Positions 54,733 to 61,148 of a stretch of DNA of 61,148 nt are shown piece by piece. Under the pieces are notes generated by a model. That model was not told the DNA's origin, ran no database searches, and saw nothing but the letters and a program-made list of their open reading frames with translations. Within the stretch, counting starts at the first letter, position 1, and each line of letters starts with the position of its first letter. The DNA lies in assembly GCF_000482245.1 (NCBI RefSeq), contig NZ_AWNH01000023.1, positions 1 through 61,148 on the forward strand, written 5' to 3'. Source of the stretch: Leptolyngbya sp. Heron Island J. GTDB taxonomy: Bacteria; Cyanobacteriota; Cyanobacteriia; Phormidesmidales; Phormidesmidaceae. The translations under genes were made by a program, and so were the position numbers.

Positions 54733-54805
54733 TTAATAGTTAACCTTTTTGCTTTGAGCCACGCGATCTCAAGTTGCTGTGGTGCAACTGATTCATAACT
54801 TTTTT

Positions 54806-55723
54806 ATGGTAACTATGATGACTACCGATGTCGCTGCTGATTTTGACCTTAAAACTTACCTCACTACCAAGTGTGCCGAGGTAGAGGCAGCTCTTGAGCA
54901 GTCATTGCCGGTAGTCTATCCCGAAACGATTTACGAATCGATGCGCTACTCGCTTATGGCGGGGGGCAAACGACTACGACCGATTTTATGTCTAGCCACT
55001 TGTGAGCTGGTGGGGGGAACCGTGGCCCAGGCAATGCCGACGGCTTGTGCCCTGGAAATGATACATACCATGTCGTTAATCCACGACGATCTGCCGGCTA
55101 TGGACAACGACGATTATCGTCGGGGAAAACTTACAAACCATAAGATCTATGGTGACGACGTAGCGATTTTAGCCGGGGATGCTCTGCTTGCCTATGCCTT
55201 TGAATTTGTTGCTGATCGCACTCAAAATGTCCCACCCAAAGCGATTTTAGAAGTCATCCGACGCTTAGGAAAAGCAGTAGGCGCTGCTGGACTAGTGGGT
55301 GGTCAGATTGTCGATTTGGCATCTGAGGGCAAGACCGATACATCCATCGAAACTCTGAATTTTATTCATATGCATAAGACCGCTGCTTTGCTGGAGGTTT
55401 CTGTGGTTGCGGGAGCTGTTCTGGCGGAAGCTGAGTCTGAAACTATAGAGCGTCTATCGCGCTATGCTCAAAATATTGGCCTGGCCTTTCAGATTGTGGA
55501 CGACGTTCTTGACATCACTTCAACCCAGGAGGAACTGGGGAAATCAATTGGTAAAGATGTTCAGGCGCAGAAAGCAACATACCCGAGTATTTGGGGATTA
55601 GATGAGTCAAAGAAACAGGCTGAAACGTTAGTGCAAGCAGCTAAGGATGAGCTGGCACCCTTTGGCACCCTCAAACAGCCTCTAGTTGCGATCGCAGACT
55701 TCATCACGGCACGCACACATTAA
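54806..55723 (+). CDS. crtE: Geranylgeranyl diphosphate synthase CrtE
   Basis: Short-to-mid chain trans-prenyltransferase supplying carotenoid, chlorophyll and quinone side chains. First Asp-rich motif [16 protein letters not shown], second DDVLDIT, and KRLRPILCL near the N-terminus. The frame is open from GTG 54779; the start may be at 54806, 54815 or 54818 ([10 protein letters not shown]). About 305 aa. The divergent PAP2 gene follows 27 bp later, so folD, crtE and PAP2 likely share one transcript. Confidence 0.93.
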   Translation: MVTMMTTDVAADFDLKTYLTTKCAEVEAALEQSLPVVYPETIYESMRYSLMAGGKRLRPILCLATCELVGGTVAQAMPTACALEMIHTMSLIHDDLPAMDNDDYRRGKLTNHKIYGDDVAILAGDALLAYAFEFVADRTQNVPPKAILEVIRRLGKAVGAAGLVGGQIVDLASEGKTDTSIETLNFIHMHKTAALLEVSVVAGAVLAEAESETIERLSRYAQNIGLAFQIVDDVLDITSTQEELGKSIGKDVQAQKATYPSIWGLDESKKQAETLVQAAKDELAPFGTLKQPLVAIADFITARTH

Positions 55724-55749
55724 AATCGCATTTACATTTACATACCCAT

Positions 55750-56202
55750 ATGGAAGCCTTTAGCGAGATCTTTCAAAACCACGTTCTGGTTGTATCTTTG
55801 GTGGCCTGTTTGAGTGCGCAGTTACTCAAACTGATTATCGAAGTGATCACTAACCATCGCCTTAACTTTCGTGTCCTGGTTGAAACAGGGGGTATGCCCA
55901 GTTCCCATTCAGCATTGGTCACGGCTCTAGCCTGTGGCATTGGCCAGACCATTGGCTGGTCTAGCCCAGCTTTTGCTGTCACAGCAGTATTTGCGGTAAT
56001 TGTTATGTATGATGCCGCCGGAGTTCGCCAAGCCGCAGGCAAACAGGCACGTGTGCTCAATCAAATTGTGGATGAGTTTTTTCAAGAGCATGAATTTCAA
56101 GAAGATCGCCTGAAAGAGCTATTAGGTCATACGCCGGTACAGGTGATTGCAGGTGCAGCTTTAGGCGTTTTTATTGGCCTGCTGGCAGCACCAGCTTACT
56201 AG
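55750..56202 (+). CDS. Divergent PAP2 family membrane protein
   Basis: 150-aa protein of the DUF212/divergent PAP2 family with about four helices. The family's acid-phosphatase-like motif GGMPSSHSALV is present; DAAGVRQAAGKQARVLN follows. The enzymatic role is not proven for the family. It begins 27 bp after crtE and may act on prenyl phosphates, which is inference. Confidence 0.85.
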   Translation: MEAFSEIFQNHVLVVSLVACLSAQLLKLIIEVITNHRLNFRVLVETGGMPSSHSALVTALACGIGQTIGWSSPAFAVTAVFAVIVMYDAAGVRQAAGKQARVLNQIVDEFFQEHEFQEDRLKELLGHTPVQVIAGAALGVFIGLLAAPAY

Positions 56203-56225
56203 ACATGAGCAACAAGTAAATTCGC

Positions 56226-56969
56226 TCAGCGAATGGTGTCAGTTAATCTGATCACCTGTTCGCCATTTACCAAAAACGAGTTTAGCCCGCTATCCACTAA
56301 CTGCTGTAGCTTAGTTGCTGCCGCTGATGAGTCAGTTGTATGCAGCACTAGCAAATACGGCTGTTCCAGGTATACAGCCAGCCCCACATTGCCTTGTTGA
56401 GCCAAGTCGCGTCCAATAGCCGGATTTGCCTGATAATCAACTAATACAGCCACGCCTTCACCCAGCAGAGTAGGCTGGTACCGAGGTTGGCTATTGCTGC
56501 TTTGATTCCCCTCATCAACAGCGGCAACTGTTACAGGGTCCTCCTCCGGCATAGGTTGCGGCTCCGGCACAGGCTCCTCCACAGCAGTGGGCGCTACAAC
56601 CTCAGCAGTAGGAGCAGGGGATTCATCTGGTACTGCTGCTGCTGCTGAGGTTGTAGCCTCTACTACGACAGTGTCAAACTGCTCAATGTCATTTAAGTAG
56701 AGCGCCCAAGAGTTGGCAACTTCTAGGGAGTTAAAGCCGCCAGCTCGAACAACGGTATCCTCCAGGTAGTTACATACTAGAGTGGTTTTATCAACTGGTA
56801 AGACGGACATGATGCGATCGCGAGTAGTCTCATCCGCCCCCCGTACCAACAATAAATACTCCCCACTGGCAGGAGGTGGACAATCAGGATAACTCTGGGC
56901 TATTCCCTGGCTACCATCTAAAAGCAGAAGGAGCATCGCTCCACTTAGCCATCGATATCCCATAGCCAT
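56226..56969 (-). CDS. Secreted hypothetical protein, 247 aa
   Basis: N-terminal signal peptide (MAMGYRWLSGAMLLLLLDGSQGIAQ). Then a domain of about 80 residues (YLLLVRGADETTRDRIMSVLP), a Pro/Glu-rich linker at about 105-155, and a C-terminal domain of about 80 residues that seems SPOR-like in secondary structure pattern. The protein looks like a cell-envelope protein with two small domains. I do not recognise it with certainty. It is convergent with the PAP2 gene (23 bp gap). Confidence 0.6.
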   Translation of the reverse strand: MAMGYRWLSGAMLLLLLDGSQGIAQSYPDCPPPASGEYLLLVRGADETTRDRIMSVLPVDKTTLVCNYLEDTVVRAGGFNSLEVANSWALYLNDIEQFDTVVVEATTSAAAAVPDESPAPTAEVVAPTAVEEPVPEPQPMPEEDPVTVAAVDEGNQSSNSQPRYQPTLLGEGVAVLVDYQANPAIGRDLAQQGNVGLAVYLEQPYLLVLHTTDSSAAATKLQQLVDSGLNSFLVNGEQVIRLTDTIR

Positions 56970-57059
56970 GTCTCCTAGCTAACTAAACCGCATCATTCTT
57001 CAAAGGGACTGCAATTTTAATAGAGAAATAACCCAACCTGAGGAAGCATGACCTTTTCG

Positions 57060-57389
57060 TTAAGCTGCAGTGGCTAAAGAAGCTAGCGGATCGCTCACCG
57101 AGGCTAGCGGCACTTCAAACTCTCCAGTGGCAATATACTCCAGCCTCAGCTTCAGCCAGGTAATAAAAACTTTATCGGTTGAAACCACAGCAGCTGCAGG
57201 CTGTGGACAACTTGCTTTAACTGCTTCTAATTCTGGCGACTCCAAAAAAGCAGGTTGTTTAATCAACCAAAAATCGATCTCTTTTTCCTGTTCCTGATAG
57301 TAGCGTCGCCGTTCTTTAAGGACCTCAGCTAAAGGCTCTTCTTCCAATAGAAAGCGCTGACTGGCCACGGCGTAATAGTATGTCGTCAT
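57060..57389 (-). CDS. ycf54: Ycf54, Mg-protoporphyrin IX monomethyl ester cyclase subunit
   Basis: Auxiliary subunit of the oxidative cyclase in chlorophyll synthesis. It reads TTYYYAVASQRFLLEEEPLAEVLKERRRYYQEQEKEIDFWLIKQPAFLE, matching the Ycf54/DUF2488 family. I start at ATG 57389, preceded by ACAGGACGG, giving 109 aa, the family's usual size; the frame from 57500 adds 37 unlikely residues. It is a single gene next to the polysaccharide genes, with its own promoter region. Confidence 0.93.
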   Translation of the reverse strand: MTTYYYAVASQRFLLEEEPLAEVLKERRRYYQEQEKEIDFWLIKQPAFLESPELEAVKASCPQPAAAVVSTDKVFITWLKLRLEYIATGEFEVPLASVSDPLASLATAA

Positions 57390-57578
57390 CCGTCCTGTAA
57401 AAGAGACAATGGTAATGAGTCCCAAAGGAACTCGGTATTTAAATCCAATAGCTTGGATTTTAACAGGGAATGCTAAGTCGCGATTACCTTCTGTAATCAA
57501 ACCTTGTTAAACCTTGCTATACAGGGTTTGCTAAAAAACAGCATTAATCAATCTGAATCTTCAAGGTTTCAAACTCCC

Positions 57579-59786
57579 TTAGAAATCGATCGGTGTCGTC
57601 GCAACCGCACGAGGCACTTCCGACTCATCTTCAGCTAATAGATAACCCTCATCTTCTTCGAAATCATCTTCATCATCCTGGAGAGTAACATTAGCGCCGT
57701 TAATTAAAACTCCCAGCAAACGGATATCTTCATTGAGATCAAGCTCTTCAAGCGCCGTGTTTAAAACAGCCCTTTCGGTCACACCGGGTCGAGCCACCAG
57801 AATCATGCCATCAGTTTGCTCTTCCAACAGCAACGCATCATCAACACGACTTAATGATGGTGTATCTAAAATCACCATATCAAACCGTTCACGAGCATCA
57901 TCTAAAAAGCGACGCATCTCGCTAGACTCAAGAATTGCGGCAGCCTGACGTTGTGGACCAGGACTAGGAGACACATACAAGTTCTCAATAAATGGCACCA
58001 TACGAATGTGATCGCCGACGCTACCACCGTAGTAACGTAACGGCTCCATCAAAACCTGATCGTCATTTACCAAACTTAAGTACTGCGCTTTTGATCCTGA
58101 ACGCAAATCAGCTTCTACCAACAGAGTCCGACGTCCAGCTTGAGCTGCTGCGATCGCTAAATTGTAGGCCGTAATGCTTTTACCTTCATTAGCAATAGTG
58201 CTAGTAACCAGCACTACTCGAGGACCAATAACGCTATCCTCAAATCCCGTTAGTCGTAATTTGCTCAAGCAGCGTTCATAACTACTGTGATACTGAGAGT
58301 CTGACTGCACCAAGATCGGAGCCGCTTTCGCCGGTCGTGTACGAATCATCGGCACTGCTCCCAGGATAGGCATATCCTGATCGCGCAGTAGTTTCTCCAA
58401 ATCTTCCGGTGTACGGACAGTACCATCTAGCAGATCTAATAGAAAGATAATGCCACCACCAGCTACTAATCCCAGAAGACCTCCCGCTAGTAACACAGTG
58501 GCTGGGTTGGGCTTTTCAGGCTCATTGATAACAGAAGTAGGCGGGCTAGCCACCGTCAAACTACTCACGGTTTCGGCTTCAGCAGCCTCGGCATCTACAA
58601 TTCGAGCCTGAATCTGATCGTAGAGGGCCTTTTTCAGACCGACCTGATAAGCTAATCGCTCACGCTCTAATTGCTTATTAGGCAAACTAGAATACTGCTG
58701 GCGTAAGTCTTGAGCCGATAGAGCCAGTACCTGATTCTGACTCAGCAAGGTATCTCTTTCAGTTTGCAAAGTTACTAGCTGATTTGCCAGGGCTGCGCGA
58801 GCTGGATCTAAATTGCCATTAATATTTACAACACCAGCCGGTAAAGCCGCGGTCTGGCCATCGCCAGATAAAACGTCACTAACTCGACGACTTAGCTGCG
58901 ACTGTAGGGCATTAAGGTTGCGCACTGCATCCACCACAGCCGGGTGGTCTGCCCGATAATCTGATGCTTGTAGCAACGCAAGTTCATTCTCGACTTGATA
59001 GCTTTGCGCCCGCAGATTGGCAATCAGTGGATCGGCACTCAACGCAGAAGACACATAGGCTTCATCGGCACTCAGCCCTAAACGTTGCTGTAAACTCTGT
59101 ATTTGAGCATCAATCCCAGCCAGTGTGATTTGATTTTGACGAATTTGCTGTTGGCTTCCTGAAATTTGCCCCAGCAAACTGCCATCTAAGGCTGCTTGAA
59201 TCGCCGGTCCCTCTTGACGATCGTATTGCTCTAGAGTTTGTTCGGCTTGTCTTAGAGCTGTTTCAATAGGTGGCAATCGCTCATTTAAGGCATCAATAAT
59301 GGCCTGCAATCGAGCTTTATTACGTACACGACTCAGCTCAACCATACCCTGAAACATAGTATTGAGAACTATTGTCGCTGTTTCTTCGTCATCATGGATA
59401 AAGCGAACAATGGCCTGCAGTCCACCTTCATCCTTACCACCATTAACATCAACCGTAGTATTTCTGCGAATCTGCCCTGGTGAAAGCTCTACACCTCGAT
59501 TGACTAACTGGCGAGATACTTCTTGGAGTAAGACTTCAGATAGTAATTGGTCTTCGTTAATAATCCCTCTACCCAGCTGGTCAATCGTATCAGCGGTATT
59601 GGTAAGGGACACCAGAGGTGCATTATCAACCAGTATGCCTTCGGCATAGTACTCAACTGGTGGTGGCGGCTGCAGCGCAACAACTCCCGAAGCGCCCAGA
59701 ATCGACAACAAACATGTCAATCCAGCCCACTTATATCGCTGAACAGCTAACAGATATCGCTTGATGATAGGAGATACCATGGACAC
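57579..59786 (-). CDS. Polysaccharide co-polymerase with tyrosine-kinase (BY-kinase) domain
   Basis: Wzz/GNVR chain-length determinant fused to a Wzc-like kinase. Helices at about 20-40 and 430-450 flank a periplasmic coiled coil. The cytoplasmic domain has Walker A SSTIANEGKS-type TSTIANEGKS (about 527), Walker A' VEADLR (about 558) where the family usually has DxDLR, and Walker B MVILDTP (about 638). The C-terminal tail is acidic and has only one Tyr (EGYLLAEDES) instead of a Tyr cluster. It should control capsule or exopolysaccharide chain length, with reduced autophosphorylation. It is upstream of nothing else in the window but adjacent to the export gene remnant. Confidence 0.88.
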   Translation of the reverse strand: MSMVSPIIKRYLLAVQRYKWAGLTCLLSILGASGVVALQPPPPVEYYAEGILVDNAPLVSLTNTADTIDQLGRGIINEDQLLSEVLLQEVSRQLVNRGVELSPGQIRRNTTVDVNGGKDEGGLQAIVRFIHDDEETATIVLNTMFQGMVELSRVRNKARLQAIIDALNERLPPIETALRQAEQTLEQYDRQEGPAIQAALDGSLLGQISGSQQQIRQNQITLAGIDAQIQSLQQRLGLSADEAYVSSALSADPLIANLRAQSYQVENELALLQASDYRADHPAVVDAVRNLNALQSQLSRRVSDVLSGDGQTAALPAGVVNINGNLDPARAALANQLVTLQTERDTLLSQNQVLALSAQDLRQQYSSLPNKQLERERLAYQVGLKKALYDQIQARIVDAEAAEAETVSSLTVASPPTSVINEPEKPNPATVLLAGGLLGLVAGGGIIFLLDLLDGTVRTPEDLEKLLRDQDMPILGAVPMIRTRPAKAAPILVQSDSQYHSSYERCLSKLRLTGFEDSVIGPRVVLVTSTIANEGKSITAYNLAIAAAQAGRRTLLVEADLRSGSKAQYLSLVNDDQVLMEPLRYYGGSVGDHIRMVPFIENLYVSPSPGPQRQAAAILESSEMRRFLDDARERFDMVILDTPSLSRVDDALLLEEQTDGMILVARPGVTERAVLNTALEELDLNEDIRLLGVLINGANVTLQDDEDDFEEDEGYLLAEDESEVPRAVATTPIDF

Positions 59787-59952
59787 TCATCGGATAAGAG
59801 AACTAGTTTGAGGCAGTTGCCTGAATCATTGGCTCAGGTAGAGATCATTAATATGTCAGAAATCTAGGTTACTGATCCGGACTTTAAAGAAATCATAGCT
59901 TAATCACTCAACGGATATCCTTGATCTGGATATACCGTGAATACAGACAAAG

Positions 59953-60880
59953 CTAGTCAAAAAAGTCACCAGTAAAAATGCCATCAAAAAAGAGGATGAA
60001 GCTCAGGATATCCTGAAAAGGTCGGGTAACCGTATCGATGGCAAAAGTAATACGGTTAATAAAGTTTCGACCAACTACAATGACGTCGTTATCGCGCAGG
60101 GGGGGATTCTGAGTCGGATCTCCATAGATTGCATCCTTAGCATCCAACTTGGTAACCACCGGTTTTCCTTGCTCTGGATCAAAGCGAATGAGCGCCACGG
60201 AGCCTAGATTCGCCTGATTCAATGGTAGCCCCAGACCATCACCACCTCTGACAGCATCACCCACTAACGCATCTACAAATGTGCTGCCATTCGGTACACG
60301 GCGACCTCCCACAACACCGCCGGGATAGTTAAACACTCGCACTAAAATATCAGGCTGAGCAAACGTAGAGCGAGTAACCAGGTTGACATCGTAATCTTGA
60401 GACTGAGCCGGATCGAGCCGGGATATGATGACCACATCTCCATCTTCCAAACGCTCCTCTGGTAGTGGACTACCATCACGAACAGGTGTGTAAAGGTCGA
60501 CGGTTTTTTCGATCAAACGATTATTAGGCAATCGCCGCTGAATACGGATCTCACGTAAATCAGCCGTACTACGAGCACCACCAGCAGCCAGCAGAGCAGC
60601 CGTCACCCGCGGCACGTCGAGAGGATATAAGCCCGGACGCTCAATTTCTCCTAGCATAATGACTTCTACTCCCCGTTGAGCAGTCAGAGTCAGCGTTACA
60701 TCTGGCACTCCAAACCGCTGTGGGTTCTCAGCTCGCAACGTCTGATAGTCAGGGGCAATACGCTGGTTAATCTCAACTTCAGCAACTTGATAGGGCAGCC
60801 CTTGAAGTGCATTTGCCAAACCGACAGAACGCACTTCAGACAATACTACATACTGATTATAGCGCTCTTTAATGACTCTA
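59953..60880 (-). pseudogene. 3' part of a polysaccharide export (Wza/SLBB-type) gene cut by an IS
   Basis: The readable frame starts at TTG 60843, but in-frame codons continue upstream to about 60880 (RYNQYVVLSEVRSVG), matching the end of the Poly_export domain. Beyond that the sequence becomes an insertion element and the frame stops at 60901. What remains holds two SLBB domains (GEIERPGLYPLD; VRVFNYPGGVVGGRRVPNG) and the C-terminal tail. The signal peptide and most of the Poly_export domain are missing, so the piece alone should not form an outer-membrane export channel. It is followed downstream (minus) by the co-polymerase/kinase gene. Confidence 0.75.
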
Positions 60881-60881
60881 G

Positions 60882-61148
60882 CAGTATAAAATAGGAGTAG
60901 CTATCGGCCCAAGTTGGTCAAACCGTACTCATGGTGACACCCCGAGCTGCTCAACCTACCGTCAAATTTATCGATGACTACTGCGAGTCCTATCGAGACC
61001 TGTTCGCTGAAGTCAGAAGTTTTGAGGCCTTCAAACATTTACATGTGGGTCTGATTTCAGAGGTTAAGCGCAAATCCTTACCGGCTATTGCTAAAGTTGT
61101 TGGCTTGCCAAATTCACAGTCGTTACAACAATTTCTATGTGAATCTCC
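60882..61148 (+). mobile_element. IS701-family element, left end, continues past the window
   Basis: Sequence between the broken export gene and the window edge belongs to an insertion sequence, shown by its transposase start at 60931. The exact left end is not fixed: a CTAG at 60878-60881 fits the YTAR target reported for IS701-family elements, which would put the end at 60882. The right end is outside. Confidence 0.65.
60931..61148 (+). CDS. IS701-family transposase, N-terminal 72 codons (partial)
   Basis: ATG 60931 (MVTPRAAQPTVKFIDDY) is open to the end of the window. It shows the recognisable N-terminal segment of IS701-family DDE transposases: CESYRDLFAEVRSFEAFKHL, HVGLISEVKRKSLPAIAKVV and GLPNSQSLQQFLCES. 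The catalytic DDE residues lie beyond the window, so integrity cannot be judged. Confidence 0.85.
   Translation, partial: MVTPRAAQPTVKFIDDYCESYRDLFAEVRSFEAFKHLHVGLISEVKRKSLPAIAKVVGLPNSQSLQQFLCES

Noticed and set aside
57390-57500. N-terminal extension of Ycf54
   Set aside because: The family starts at MTTYYYA; the 37 extra residues are an open leader, and a ribosome site precedes ATG 57389.
1-61148. tRNA, rRNA or known riboswitch
   Set aside because: I looked for T-loop GTTCGAATC-type sequences and rRNA landmarks and saw none; subtle RNA genes cannot be excluded without a covariance search.

Overview
The window is cyanobacterial chromosome. It carries psbU (photosystem II), a Psb35-like gene, ycf54 (chlorophyll synthesis), bicA (bicarbonate uptake), cyanobacteria-restricted families (DUF3120, DUF3386, DUF4330, a TIGR03279-type radical SAM protein) and many copies of the HIP1 palindrome GCGATCGC. 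A glucosylglycerol-phosphate phosphatase (stpA), a Na+-dependent bicarbonate carrier and two Na+/H+ antiporter systems suggest a salt-exposed (marine or brackish) species. I see no tRNA, rRNA or CRISPR array.

Layout. 1-5.3 kb: a tandem repeat whose units carry minus-strand hairpin/terminators, a small orphan gene, a TolC-type exporter, a radical SAM protein and uppP. 5.7-10.2 kb: DUF3120, an FHA-adenylate cyclase, psbU, nadB. 10.2-14.4 kb: an accessory stretch with a NACHT ATPase, unrecognised small genes, an NfeD-like domain and a zinc-ribbon membrane protein. 14.4-20.8 kb: a YyaL-type protein, a lipoprotein, an SLH protein, a decayed DNA-3-methyladenine glycosylase (tag) remnant, an M17 aminopeptidase and psb35 with a putative RpaB (HLR1) site. 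20.9-28.4 kb: a long minus-strand run, bicA - small membrane protein - NhaS3-like antiporter - mrpCDEFG - split mrpA - mrpB, which reads as a sodium-driven bicarbonate-uptake unit. 28.9-32.1 kb: an SbcC-like ATPase and a small TPR-like protein. 32.1-36.0 kb: an AT-rich gene-poor stretch followed by a caspase-nSTAND protein. 36-46 kb: housekeeping genes (msrA, uppS, Sua5 family, stpA, a ROK kinase) and an NB-ARC/TPR protein. 46.6-57.4 kb: coaX, an M48 protease, DUF4330, a secreted tandem-repeat protein, a folate/biopterin transporter, a carotenoid oxygenase, folD-crtE-PAP2 and ycf54. 57.6-61.1 kb: a polysaccharide co-polymerase/BY-kinase and the 3' part of a polysaccharide export gene cut by an IS701-type element that runs off the window.

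Most interesting points: three STAND ATPases in one window, one fused to a caspase and lacking the expected repeat sensor; the bicA-antiporter cluster with a long inverted repeat in its leader; the tandem minus-strand hairpin repeat, where G-U wobbles show which strand is transcribed; the HLR1 box before psb35; the tag pseudogene; and the IS interruption of the export gene. Functions come from recognising families by eye. No database search was run.
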